Of a stretch of DNA of 15,907 nucleotides, positions 7,060 to 14,622 are shown piece by piece (within the stretch, counting starts at the first letter, position 1; every line of letters starts with the position of its first letter). Origin of the DNA: Trebonia sp. (lineage in GTDB: Bacteria; Actinomycetota; Actinomycetes; Streptosporangiales; Streptosporangiaceae); NCBI GenBank assembly GCA_030038035.1, contig JASHPP010000440.1, positions 1-15,907 of the forward strand. The letters run 5' to 3'. A model generated the notes under the pieces. It saw only the letters and a list, made by a program, of their open reading frames with translations. It made no database searches and had not been told where the DNA came from. Made by a program: the position numbers and the translations under genes.

Positions 7060-9843
7060 CTAGCCGAGCGCCTCCGACACCGGGAGGTCCAGCTTGTACC
7101 TGGCGATCGCCTGGGCGGGCAGCGACGCGTCGACCGCGCCCTCGCGGGCGAGCGACCACAGGACGGCCAGCACGATCGACTGCGCGTCCACGTGGAAGAA
7201 CCGGCGGGTGGCCGGCCGCGTGTCGGACAAGCCGAACCCGTCGGTCCCCAGCGACGTGTACCCGGCAGGCACCCAGCGGGCGATCTGGTCCGGCACGGCG
7301 CGGAGCCAGTCGGAGACAGCGACGACCGGCCCGGACGACGACGGACCGGACAGGGCGGACGTGACGTACGGCACCCTGTCGGAGTCAGGGTGCAGCATGT
7401 TGTACGACTCGCAGGCCATCGCGTCCCTGCGCAGTTCGGTCCACGACGTCACCGACCACACGTCCGCGGCCACGCCCCAGTCCGCGGCCAGCAGCGACGC
7501 GGCGCTCAGCGCCTGCCGCATCGCCACGCCCGAGGCCAGGATGCGGGCACGCGGGACAGCCGCCCCGGTCCGTTCTGGAGAAGAAGGAGAAGAGGCAGAC
7601 GGCGCCTGCGCATAGCGGTAAAGCCCGCGCAGGATCCCCTCCTCCAGCGCCTGCGGTCCGCCCTCGACGGACGGCTCCGGCGGCTGCGGGTACGGCTCGT
7701 TGTAGACGGTGAGGTAGTAGAAGATGTTCTCGCCGTCCGGGTGCTCGGGCGTCGAGTCGTACATCCGCCGTAGCGCGTCCTTCACGATCACCGCGATCTC
7801 GTACGCCCACGCCGGGTCGTACGACACGCACGCCTCAGACACCGAGGCGAGCAGCTGCGAGTGCCCGTCGTCGTGCTGCAGCCCCTCGCCGGCCAGCGTC
7901 GTGCGGCCCGCGGTGGCGCCGAGCAGGAAGCCCCGCCCGAGCTGGTCGCCGAGCGCCCACATCTGGTCGCCCGTCCGCTGCCAGCCGAACATCGAGTAGA
8001 ACACGTACACGGGGATCATGTACGTGCCGTGGGTGGCGTACGCGGTGCCCGACGCGATCACCGAGCCCATCGCGCCGGCCTCGCTGATGCCCTCGTGCAG
8101 GATCTGCCCCTGCTCGGACTCCTTGTACGACAGCAGCAGGTTGCGGTCCACCGCCTCGTACGTCTGCCCGAACGGCGAGTAGATCTTCGCGGTCGGGAAC
8201 AGCGAGTCCATGCCGAACGTGCGCGCCTCGTCCGGGATCACCGGCACGAACCTGTCGCCGATGACCGGGTCCTTCATCAGGTCCTTGAGCAGCCGGACGA
8301 ACGCCATCGTCGTGGCGACCGTCTGCTTGCCCGAGCCCTTGCGCAGCTCGTCGTACACCGCGTCAGGCGGTTGCGGCAGCGGCTTGGCCCGCACCACCCG
8401 GCGCGGCAGCACGCCGCCGAGGGCGGCCCGCCGCTCCTTCATGTACCGGATCTCGTCGGAGTCAGGCCCGGGGTGGTAGTACGGGGGGAGCTCGGCCTCG
8501 AGCAGCGAGTCAGGGATCGGCAGGTAGAGCCGGTCGCGGAACTCCTTGAGCTCGGCCACGGTGAGCTTCTTCATCTGGTGCGTGGCGTTGCGCGCCTCGA
8601 AGTCCTTGCCGAGCGTCCAGCCCTTGATCGTGTGGGTGAGGATCACGGTGGGCTGGCCCACGTGCTCGCGCGCGGCCTTGAACGCCGCGTAGACCTTGCG
8701 GTAGTCGTGCCCGCCGCGGGACAGGCCGCGCAGCTCGTCGTCGGACAGGTGCTCGACCATCTTGCGCAGCCGCGGGTCCGACCCGAAGAAGTGCTCGCGG
8801 ATGTACGCGCCCGATTCGACGCCGTAGGTCTGGAACTGTCCGTCCGGCGTGGTGTTCATCTTGTTGACGAGCACGCCGTCGGTGTCCTGCGCCAGCAGCG
8901 GGTCCCAGTCGCGGCCCCAGATCACCTTGATCACGTTCCAGCCGGCGCCGCGGAAGACCGCCTCGAGCTCCTGGATGATCTTGCCGTTGCCGCGGACCGG
9001 GCCGTCGAGCCGCTGCAGGTTGCAGTTGATCACGAACGTCAGGTTGTCGAGCTCCTCGCGGGCGGCCACGCCGATCGCGCCGATCGCCTCCACCTCGTCC
9101 ATCTCGCCGTCGCCGCAGAAACCCCAGACGTGGGACCGCGAGGTGTCGTGCAGCTCGCGCGCGAGCAGGTACCGGTTGAACCGCGCCTGGTAGATCGCGT
9201 TCAGCGGTCCGAGGCCCATGGACACCGTCGGGAACTCCCAGAAGTCCGGCATCAGCCGCGGGTGCGGGTAGCTCGGCAGGCCGCCGCCGGGGTGGGACAG
9301 CTCCTGGCGGAACCCGTCGAGCTGGGTCTGCGACAGCCGCCCTTCGAGGAACGCCCGCGCGTAGATGCCCGGGGCGGCGTGCCCCTGGAAGAACACCTGG
9401 TCGCCGGATTCGCCGTGGTCCTTGCCGCGGAAGAAGTGGTTGAACCCGACCTCGTACAGCGAGGCAGCCGACGCGTACGTCGCGATATGCCCGCCGACGC
9501 CAAGCCCGGGCCGGTTCGCCCGCGACACCATGATCGCGGCGTTCCACCGGATATATGCCCTGATGCGCCGTTCGACGTATTCGTCGCCTGGGAACCACGG
9601 CTCGCGCTCGGGCGGGATCGTGTTGATGTAGTCGGTGCTGCGCAGGCCGGGCACCCCGACCTGCTGCTCGCGCGCCCGCTCGAGCAGGCGCAGCATAAGG
9701 TAGCGGGCCCGGCCGCGGCCCCGGGACCTGGTGACCGAGTCGAAGGAGTCGATCCACTCCCGCGTCTCGTCCGGGTCGATGTCCGGCAGCTGCGTGGGCA
9801 GACCGTCGCTGATAATCGGGTAACGCTGGCGTCCGGAAGCCAC
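7060..9843 (-). CDS. aceE: Pyruvate dehydrogenase E1 component, homodimeric type
   Basis: 927 residues from the GTG at 9843, which has GGAAGGCGAGG about 7 bp upstream; an ATG 17 codons earlier has no support. It decarboxylates pyruvate with thiamine diphosphate and passes the acetyl group to lipoyl-E2, giving acetyl-CoA. Visible features: [20 protein letters not shown] (His119), the thiamine-diphosphate motif GDGEMDE (244 onward) ending in NCN at 273-275, and [17 protein letters not shown] with [13 protein letters not shown] in the pyrimidine domain. This is the long single-chain E1, not the alpha2beta2 form. A Ser/Pro-rich loop ([14 protein letters not shown]) interrupts the start of the C-terminal domain. 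The E2 and E3 partners are not in the window. Its place beside the fab operon is conserved in Streptomyces and Mycobacterium, linking acetyl-CoA supply to lipid synthesis. Confidence 0.96.
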   Translation of the reverse strand: MASGRQRYPIISDGLPTQLPDIDPDETREWIDSFDSVTRSRGRGRARYLMLRLLERAREQQVGVPGLRSTDYINTIPPEREPWFPGDEYVERRIRAYIRWNAAIMVSRANRPGLGVGGHIATYASAASLYEVGFNHFFRGKDHGESGDQVFFQGHAAPGIYARAFLEGRLSQTQLDGFRQELSHPGGGLPSYPHPRLMPDFWEFPTVSMGLGPLNAIYQARFNRYLLARELHDTSRSHVWGFCGDGEMDEVEAIGAIGVAAREELDNLTFVINCNLQRLDGPVRGNGKIIQELEAVFRGAGWNVIKVIWGRDWDPLLAQDTDGVLVNKMNTTPDGQFQTYGVESGAYIREHFFGSDPRLRKMVEHLSDDELRGLSRGGHDYRKVYAAFKAAREHVGQPTVILTHTIKGWTLGKDFEARNATHQMKKLTVAELKEFRDRLYLPIPDSLLEAELPPYYHPGPDSDEIRYMKERRAALGGVLPRRVVRAKPLPQPPDAVYDELRKGSGKQTVATTMAFVRLLKDLMKDPVIGDRFVPVIPDEARTFGMDSLFPTAKIYSPFGQTYEAVDRNLLLSYKESEQGQILHEGISEAGAMGSVIASGTAYATHGTYMIPVYVFYSMFGWQRTGDQMWALGDQLGRGFLLGATAGRTTLAGEGLQHDDGHSQLLASVSEACVSYDPAWAYEIAVIVKDALRRMYDSTPEHPDGENIFYYLTVYNEPYPQPPEPSVEGGPQALEEGILRGLYRYAQAPSASSPSSPERTGAAVPRARILASGVAMRQALSAASLLAADWGVAADVWSVTSWTELRRDAMACESYNMLHPDSDRVPYVTSALSGPSSSGPVVAVSDWLRAVPDQIARWVPAGYTSLGTDGFGLSDTRPATRRFFHVDAQSIVLAVLWSLAREGAVDASLPAQAIARYKLDLPVSEALG

Positions 9844-10008
9844 GGGGTAGCCTCGCCTTCCGCAGTTCGGCGGCTCTTGGCCGCAGTCTTTCAACTAGCT
9901 TGTCCAGACCAATCGTCGTACGAGTCGGCCGGATTTTCATCTCTACCAAACGGTAACCGGACTGGACACCCGAACTGGTCGCGGGGCACCGCGAACGCCC
10001 GCGGCGAG

Positions 10009-10037
10009 CGGCCGCGGGCCGCGGTTCCCGCGGGCCG
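10009..10037. repeat. Imperfect GC-rich inverted repeat in the aceE/DUF3052 spacer
   Basis: CGGCCGCGGG (10009-10018) can pair with CCCGCGGGCCG (10027-10037) with a single bulged base, leaving an 8-nt loop. There is no T-run on either side. It could be a leader structure or a weak terminator of stray transcription. Confidence 0.4.
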
Positions 10038-10228
10038 GCGACCAGCCCGTAGTCACGCAAGCCGGCGAGATTCGTCACGCAGTGTTCCCGCTGGCGGCGC
10101 GGGGTGACGCGGCGCCCGCAGGGAAGATCAATAAATGGCGGCTGTTTTCAAGCCGGGGAAGATTGCCACTTGCGCGCGGGGCCGACCCAGTGTGAACTGT
10201 CCCAACAAGAAGTACTGACGCGGCCACC

Positions 10229-10245
10229 GCCGCTTGACAAGCGGC
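10229..10245. promoter_or_regulatory. 17-bp palindrome with embedded TTGACA, candidate operator
   Basis: The sequence GCCGCTTG-A-CAAGCGGC is a perfect 8+1+8 inverted repeat. Its centre is a consensus -35 (TTGACA, 10234-10239), 36 bp upstream of the GTG of the DUF3052 gene. A regulator bound here would block the -35. A matching -10 is not obvious in the GC-rich sequence that follows. Confidence 0.5.
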
Positions 10246-10280
10246 TAGCGGGCGCGGGGAAGGATCTGGGAGGGACGTTA

Positions 10281-10709
10281 GTGAGCGCGACCGCGCGCCA
10301 GGCGCAGGATGAACGCGGCCAGGCCGAGCGGCTCGGGATCAAACCGGGCCAGGTGGTGCAGGAAATCGGCTATGACACCGATTGCGACGAGCAGCTGCGC
10401 GGCGCGATCTCGGGGATCGACGGCGTCGAGCTCGTCGACGAGGACTACGACGACGTCGTCGACGTGGTCCTGATGTGGTGGCGGGACGGTGACGGCGACC
10501 TCGTGGACGCGCTGGTCGACGCGCTGATGCCGCTGGCCGATGGGGGGTATATCTGGCTGCTCACTCCCAAGGCGGGCAGGCCGGGCCATGTCGAGCCGAG
10601 CGAGATCGGCGAGGCGGCCCCCACCGCCGGGCTTGCCCAGACGTCGAGTGTGAGCGCGGGCCGGGACTGGTCGGGTTCCCGGCTTGTCGCGCCGAAGGCC
10701 CGCCGCTGA
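10281..10709 (+). CDS. DUF3052 family protein
   Basis: 142 residues, function unknown. The GTG start at 10281 is set by GGGAGGG with a 6-bp gap. The protein has the family core: AERLGIKPGQVVQEIGYDTDCDEQLR, an acidic stretch (ELVDEDYDDVVDVVLMWWRDGDGDL) and IWLLTPKAGRPGHVEPSEI, then TAGLAQTSSVSAGRDWSGSRLV, often the best-conserved part. It has no signal peptide or membrane segment, so it is probably cytoplasmic. The same family lies next to aceE and ahpE in Mycobacterium tuberculosis, and the adjacent AhpE-type peroxiredoxin here repeats that arrangement, so a link to redox or central metabolism is suggested by context alone. The strongly acidic centre is the main visible property. Confidence 0.88.
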   Translation: MSATARQAQDERGQAERLGIKPGQVVQEIGYDTDCDEQLRGAISGIDGVELVDEDYDDVVDVVLMWWRDGDGDLVDALVDALMPLADGGYIWLLTPKAGRPGHVEPSEIGEAAPTAGLAQTSSVSAGRDWSGSRLVAPKARR

Positions 10710-10827
10710 TCGTCGTGCATTAACTCGTTTTCATCACGCGCAGCGGGCCATGGCGACTGCGAGCGGCCACAGTGGCACACTTAGCCGTAGCAGGCCGTCA
10801 CACAGCTTCTTCCTGAGAGGATCAGGC

Positions 10828-11289
10828 ATGGCAGTTGAGATCGGGGACGAGGCCCCGGACTTCGAGCTTCCCGACCAGCACGGTACCCCGGTGCGGCTCT
10901 CCAGCTTCCGCGGCTCCAAGAACGTGGTGCTCGTGTTCTACCCGCTGGCGTTCAGCCCCGTGTGCAGCGCCGAGCTGTGCGGGATGCGCGATGACTTCCC
11001 CGAGGTCACCAGGGACGACGTGGAACTGCTCACGGTGTCGGTGGACTCGTTCTTCACCCACCGTGCCTGGGCCGACGCGGAGAACTTCCAGTTCTCGCTG
11101 CTCGCGGACTTCTGGCCGCACGGCGCGGCCGCCAAGGCCTACGGGGTGTTCGACGAGGAGCGGGGGCTTGCCGTCCGGGGCACGTTCGTCATCGACAAGG
11201 AAGGCATCGTGCGCTGGAAGGTCGTGAACCCGATCCCGCAGGCGCGCGACATCGCCGACTACCAGAAGGCGCTCGCCGCGCTCGCGTAA
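10828..11289 (+). CDS. ahpE: Peroxiredoxin, AhpE-like
   Basis: 153 residues, thioredoxin fold. It reduces hydrogen peroxide and organic peroxides in the cytoplasm. The peroxidatic Cys46 lies in PLAFSPVC, with Ser in place of the usual Thr of the PxxxT/SxxC motif, and the supporting Arg117 is in VRGTFVID. A second cysteine, Cys51 (CSAELC), lies five residues on; it could take part in disulphide chemistry, though no separate resolving cysteine is seen further down. The start GAPDFELPDQHGTPVRLS-like segment is typical. ATG at 10828 with GAGAGGA upstream. It follows the DUF3052 gene after 118 bp on the same strand, the mycobacterial neighbourhood, but a separate promoter in the gap is possible. 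The reductant, perhaps mycothiol with mycoredoxin, is not visible here. Confidence 0.92.
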   Translation: MAVEIGDEAPDFELPDQHGTPVRLSSFRGSKNVVLVFYPLAFSPVCSAELCGMRDDFPEVTRDDVELLTVSVDSFFTHRAWADAENFQFSLLADFWPHGAAAKAYGVFDEERGLAVRGTFVIDKEGIVRWKVVNPIPQARDIADYQKALAALA

Positions 11290-11328
11290 CCGCGAGCCCG
11301 ACCCTTGGACGGCCCGGCTGGCCGGCTG

Positions 11329-11364
11329 GTCTGTGCCAACAGGAAAGTCTGTGCCGACAGGAGG
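11329..11364. repeat. 18-bp tandem direct repeat in the leader of the zinc-ribbon gene
   Basis: GTCTGTGCCaACAGGAaa (11329-11346) is followed at once by GTCTGTGCCgACAGGAgg (11347-11364); 15 of 18 bases agree. Each copy ends in an AGGA core, and the second provides the Shine-Dalgarno sequence for the GTG at 11370, so the duplication has also doubled a ribosome-site-like element. Confidence 0.75.
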
Positions 11365-11369
11365 AAAGG

Positions 11370-11699
11370 GTGCCGTGTTATCGCTGCGGCACGCGCCAGG
11401 TTGACCCGGAGGCCGGGAAGAGCAGCCCGTGGCGCCGCGGCGTGGTGTGCGAGCACCAGGTGCTCATCTGCCCCGAGTGCCAGCCAGCCGCGCTCGCTGA
11501 CCTCTCGCGGTGCACCGGGTGCGGCAGCGCGCACCTGGTCAGGCGGCTGGACCAGGTGGAATGCCTGGACTGCCGGCTGACCAGGGACGCCGAGCCGCAA
11601 TCTCCGGCCCCGCACCCCGCGGGGCCGGACGGCGCGCCCGCCGCCGACCTGGCCGTCGAGGTCGCCCGCGCCCTGGACAAGGTCCTCGGCCGCCGCTGA
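11370..11699 (+). CDS. Small double zinc-ribbon protein, function unknown
   Basis: 109 residues from the GTG at 11370, with AGGAGGAAAGG just upstream. Four CxxC pairs are visible at 3/6, 34/37, 48/51 and 65/68, plus Cys27 and His29. They fit two zinc ribbons: 3/6 with 34/37, and 48/51 with 65/68, the second being a compact rubredoxin-like knuckle (CTGC...CLDC). Residues 70-92 are Pro/Ala-rich, and the last 17 residues (LAVEVARALDKVLGRR) look helical and basic. No enzyme motif, signal peptide or membrane segment is seen. Such proteins bind nucleic acid or other proteins, but which cannot be said. It follows the peroxiredoxin by 80 bp on the same strand and may be co-transcribed with it. I do not recognise it as a named family. 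Confidence 0.8.
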   Translation: MPCYRCGTRQVDPEAGKSSPWRRGVVCEHQVLICPECQPAALADLSRCTGCGSAHLVRRLDQVECLDCRLTRDAEPQSPAPHPAGPDGAPAADLAVEVARALDKVLGRR

Positions 11700-11723
11700 C
11701 GCGCCCGTGACCGGCGCTGAAGA

Positions 11724-11761
11724 CCACCGTCTGCGGTCCCCGCTCGCGGGCACGGCGGTGG
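11724..11761 (+). terminator. Possible hairpin terminator after the zinc-ribbon gene
   Basis: CCACCG (11724-11729) and CGGTGG (11756-11761) bracket an inner CCCG-CTCG-CGGG hairpin (11739-11750). It sits about 25 bp after the stop codon in a 173-bp gap. No T-run follows, as is common in high-GC actinobacteria, so this is tentative. Confidence 0.3.
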
Positions 11762-11872
11762 CCGCGGATTCCAGCCAGGGCGCCCGCGCGGCGTAGCAGC
11801 CGGTCCGTGCCGGAGCGCTGAACTACGCTGGAACAGACCCCCAGTATCTCCTGCCACCGACGGAGGGACGAC

Positions 11873-12568
11873 GTGCCGCAGGTCGAGGACCTCGGCCATG
11901 AGGCCGCGGATCTTGTCAGCCTTTCCAACGGCGAGGCGAAGTCGCTGAACAAGCTCGCCGAGATGGCGGTCAGGCAGGTGCCTGGCTGCGCGGCCGCGGT
12001 CGCGACGATCTGGCGGGACGGCGAGCTCGCCGGGATGGCCGCCAGCCACCCTGAGCCCGCCGAGCTCGCCGACCTGGAAATCGGCGGCGGCCCCGGACCG
12101 CTGACCGCCGCCGCGCGCACCGGCGCGCCGGTGAGCTGTCCCGATATCGCCACGGACACCCGGTGGCCGCGATGGTCCGCGGCGGCGCTGAGCCGCGGGG
12201 TGCGCAGTTCCGTTCACCTCGTGCGCCAGTTCCCGCCGATGACGCTGGTGCTTGGGCTGTTCGGGGTGCGCCCGGGGGTCCTTGACGCCGACTCGGTGCC
12301 GATGGCGGAGATGCTCGCCCGGTTCGGCGGCACGGTGTTCGCCAACACGCTGGCGTATGGCGAGGCGCAGCGCACGGCGACACAGCTGAAGGACTCCGTG
12401 GCGGCCAGGGCGATCACCGACCAGGCCAAGGGCATCTTGATGCACGCGCTCGGCTGCGACGTCGACGAGGCGCTCGCGTACCTGCGCAACCAGGCGCAGC
12501 GGCGGCACGTCAAGGTCACCGAGGTGGCGGCGCGGGTCATCGCCACGTACGGCCGCGGACATGACTGA
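11873..12568 (+). CDS. GAF-ANTAR domain RNA-binding regulator
   Basis: 231 residues from the GTG at 11873 with GGAGGG about 6 bp upstream. Residues 20-160 form a GAF-type sensory domain (LAEMAVRQVPGCAAAVATIWRDGE at its start; GGGPGPLTAAARTGAPV and PDIATDTRWPRW typical of this actinobacterial group). Residues 170-225 form an ANTAR domain: SVAARAITDQAKGILMHALGCDVDEALAYLRNQAQRRHVKVTEVAARVI, a three-helix fold that binds paired hairpins in nascent RNA and prevents termination. It should be a cytoplasmic one-component regulator acting on transcripts elsewhere. It is followed after 42 bp by a PAS-GAF-PP2C phosphatase on the same strand, so the two probably share an operon. The ligand of the GAF domain is unknown, and no dual-hairpin target was found next to it. 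Confidence 0.92.
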   Translation: MPQVEDLGHEAADLVSLSNGEAKSLNKLAEMAVRQVPGCAAAVATIWRDGELAGMAASHPEPAELADLEIGGGPGPLTAAARTGAPVSCPDIATDTRWPRWSAAALSRGVRSSVHLVRQFPPMTLVLGLFGVRPGVLDADSVPMAEMLARFGGTVFANTLAYGEAQRTATQLKDSVAARAITDQAKGILMHALGCDVDEALAYLRNQAQRRHVKVTEVAARVIATYGRGHD

Positions 12569-12610
12569 CCTGCCCGCCGGAGGCCGCCGCGGGGTCTGCC
12601 GGGTGTCATA

Positions 12611-14584
12611 GTGTTGAGCAAGCTGGGCGGTCCGGCGTTACGGCGATACCAGGCCGCGCTCAGACCGATGCGCAGGAATGGCGGGACGATGCCGCAGGAC
12701 GGATCGCCGAAGGAGTCGCTGGCCGGCTTGGCGTCGCGGCGTGACGCCCTGCGGCAGGCGGCGGAAATCACGGGTGCCGATCCCGGCGCGCTCCTTGACG
12801 CCGCCCTCACCGAACTCGACGGCGCGATCGAGGCGCTGGACGGCGCGCTGGCCTCGTCGGGCGGCGCGCCGCCCGACGAGGCCGCGGCCGACGGCGCGCC
12901 TGAGGCCGCCCGGGCCGAGCGGCGGCTGCTGCACGCCGCCTTCCAGCAGTCCCCGGTTCCGCTGTTCCTGCTCGAGCAGGACGGGACGATCCGGCGGGCG
13001 AACAACGAGTCCGCCGCGCTGCTCGGGTCGCCCTCGGGGTACGCGACCGGCAAGGCGCTGACGGCCTTCGTGGACCTGCCGTTCAGGGCCGCCGTGCAGA
13101 CACAGCTGGCCGCCGCGGCGCGGACCGGCAAACCCAGGCAGGCCGACTGCCGCATGCTCACGGCCGCCGGCCCCGCCGACGTCGCCCTGCTTGCCGCCAT
13201 GATCGAGATGTCGGCCGGCGACCCGCCGCTGCTCGTGGTCGCCGCCATGCCGGGGGCGCCGTCGGCGTCGCGGTCCGGGAAGAAGGGGGCGGCGACGGCG
13301 CCGGGCGGCCCAGGGCACTCCATCCGGTCGATGGCGCAGCGGATGGACATGATCACCGCGGTGACCAGGCTGCTCCTTGACAACAGCACGTTCAGCGAGG
13401 CCGTCACCCTGCAGCGGTGCGCGCGGCTGCTGGCCGGGGAGTTCGCCGACTGGGTCATCATCGACGTCGAACGCGGCGGCCAGCTGCGCCGCCAGTTCGC
13501 CACCGGCCCGCGGAACGCGTCCGCCGAGCAGCTGGCGCGCGCCGCCCGCGGCGTGGATCCGGGACCCGAGTCGGTGCCTGCGCAGGTCCACGCGTCAGGC
13601 AAGTCCGTGCTGCTGGCGCACGCGGCCGACCCTGGCCTGCTCGGCGCCGGGCCGGACGGCGCGCCCCTGCTGATGATGCTGGGGGCGACGTCGCTGATCA
13701 GCGTCCCTGTCTGGGACGGAACGACCGGCTACGGCACGCTGACGCTGGCGCGGGGTGCCGCCGCGGGCCGGTTCGGGATCGCCGACCTTGGCCTGGCCGA
13801 GGAACTGGGCCAGCACCTCGCGATCGCCATCCGGGTGGACCGGGTGTTCCGCCAGCGCTCGGAGGTGGCCGAGGCGCTGCAGGCCAGCCTGCTGCCGGCC
13901 AGGCTGCCCGCCGTGCCGGGCCTTGACTTCGCCGCGGCCTACGTCGGCGCCACGCAGTGGCACGAGATCAGCGGCGACTTCTACGACGTGTTCGCGGCGG
14001 GGGACGAGTGGGTGGTCGCGATAGGCGACGTCTGCGGCAAGGGCCAGGACGCCGCGGCGGTGACCGCGGCGGCCCGGCACGCGATCCGGGCCCTGGTCCA
14101 CGCGCACCCCGCGCCGGCGGACGTGCTCACCGCGGCGAACGAGGTGCTGCTCGCGGGGGACTACGACGACAGGTTCGTCACCGTCAAGCTCGCCTTCCTG
14201 CGCCGTCGCGAGCACGTGCTGCAGGTGCGGCTCGCCAGCTCGGGCCATCCCGGCCCCGCGGTCGTGCGGGCCGACGGGCGGGTGGAGATCCTTGACGGCG
14301 AGGGCCTCCCGCTCGGCCTGTTCGCCGACGCCAAGCCGGGCTGCGCTGACCTTGAGATCGGCGAGGGCGACCTGCTGTTCTTCTACACCGACGGGGTGAC
14401 CGAGGCGAGGAACGCGGACTCGGAGGTCTTCGAAGACCGGCTCGCCGACGCGCTGGCCGCGACGGCGGGGCGCTCCGCGGCGGAGACCGTGCGCGCCGTC
14501 CAGGAGCTCGTCACCACGTTCTCGCAGGGCGAGCTCAGGGACGACGTCACGATCCTCGCGGTCAAGGCCGGCGCGGCGCCCTAG
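12611..14584 (+). CDS. PAS-GAF-SpoIIE/PP2C serine phosphatase
   Basis: 657 residues from the GTG at 12611; ATGs at 12668 and 12689 are alternatives, and no start has a clear ribosome site. Residues 35-85 are helical and Ala-rich, residues 86-92 a linker, about 103-215 a PAS domain (AAFQQSPVPLFLLEQDGTIRRANNES), about 245-410 a GAF domain, and 420-655 a PP2C catalytic domain. The metal-binding aspartates are present: HEISGDFYDV (Asp456), IGDVCGKGQDAA (Asp473), FFYTDGVTEARN (Asp594) and LRDDVTILAV (644-645). Such proteins dephosphorylate anti-anti-sigma (SpoIIAA/RsbV-like) partners in stress regulation. No membrane segment is seen, so it is a soluble sensor. It is convergent with a SigB/SigF-type sigma gene 38 bp away. 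The linker is encoded by a 34-bp perfect palindrome. Confidence 0.93.
   Translation: MLSKLGGPALRRYQAALRPMRRNGGTMPQDGSPKESLAGLASRRDALRQAAEITGADPGALLDAALTELDGAIEALDGALASSGGAPPDEAAADGAPEAARAERRLLHAAFQQSPVPLFLLEQDGTIRRANNESAALLGSPSGYATGKALTAFVDLPFRAAVQTQLAAAARTGKPRQADCRMLTAAGPADVALLAAMIEMSAGDPPLLVVAAMPGAPSASRSGKKGAATAPGGPGHSIRSMAQRMDMITAVTRLLLDNSTFSEAVTLQRCARLLAGEFADWVIIDVERGGQLRRQFATGPRNASAEQLARAARGVDPGPESVPAQVHASGKSVLLAHAADPGLLGAGPDGAPLLMMLGATSLISVPVWDGTTGYGTLTLARGAAAGRFGIADLGLAEELGQHLAIAIRVDRVFRQRSEVAEALQASLLPARLPAVPGLDFAAAYVGATQWHEISGDFYDVFAAGDEWVVAIGDVCGKGQDAAAVTAAARHAIRALVHAHPAPADVLTAANEVLLAGDYDDRFVTVKLAFLRRREHVLQVRLASSGHPGPAVVRADGRVEILDGEGLPLGLFADAKPGCADLEIGEGDLLFFYTDGVTEARNADSEVFEDRLADALAATAGRSAAETVRAVQELVTTFSQGELRDDVTILAVKAGAAP
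12850..12883. repeat. 34-bp perfect palindrome inside the PP2C phosphatase gene
   Basis: The arms 12850-12866 and 12867-12883 are exact reverse complements, 17 bp each, with no spacer; only the next base pair breaks the symmetry. It encodes residues 80-91, the Ser/Gly/Pro/Asp linker before the PAS domain. It could extrude as a cruciform or fold as a very stable mRNA hairpin. Confidence 0.9.
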
Positions 14585-14609
14585 GCGGCCTGCCGCGCGA
14601 CGTCCGCCT
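14583..14609. terminator. Possible bidirectional terminator between convergent phosphatase and sigma genes
   Basis: AGGCGG (14583-14588) pairs with CCGCCT (14604-14609) across a 15-nt loop, starting in the phosphatase stop codon and followed by TTATT. It lies in the 38-bp gap between two genes that converge. The stem is short, so confidence is low. Confidence 0.35.
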
Positions 14610-14622
14610 TATTGAAGAATCG

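Larger units (their letters stand above)
9844..10280. other. Divergent intergenic region between aceE and the DUF3052 gene
   Basis: 437 bp with no convincing gene. On the aceE side bases are AT-richer (about 9890-9960) and contain the near-palindrome CGGTAACCG at 9951-9959, a candidate operator for the aceE promoter, although I could not fix a clear -10/-35 pair. The middle part (10009-10037) holds a GC-rich imperfect hairpin. Towards the DUF3052 gene lie an AT-rich patch (AATAAATG near 10130) and a 17-bp palindrome at 10229-10245 containing TTGACA. The short open frames here look like background. Confidence 0.6.

Noticed and set aside
8510..10078. A 522-residue minus-strand frame overlapping aceE in another phase
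   Set aside because: Arg/Pro/Ala-rich out-of-frame translation of aceE; no independent start or motif.
7861..10107. A 748-residue plus-strand open frame
   Set aside because: Antisense to aceE and running into the intergenic spacer, with an Arg/Val/Leu-biased composition and no motifs; the aceE reading is certain.
10828..11289. Cys46/Cys51 spacing as a novel peroxiredoxin motif
   Set aside because: A second cysteine at this spacing is, as far as I recall, common in actinobacterial AhpE-like proteins, so it is not reported as new.
11290..11369. Possible tRNA or small RNA between the peroxiredoxin and zinc-ribbon genes
   Set aside because: No cloverleaf or CCA-end pattern could be drawn; only the 18-bp direct repeat stands out.
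12214..13602. A 462-residue minus-strand frame over the ANTAR and phosphatase genes
   Set aside because: Ser/Ala/Pro-rich shadow of two well-supported plus-strand genes.
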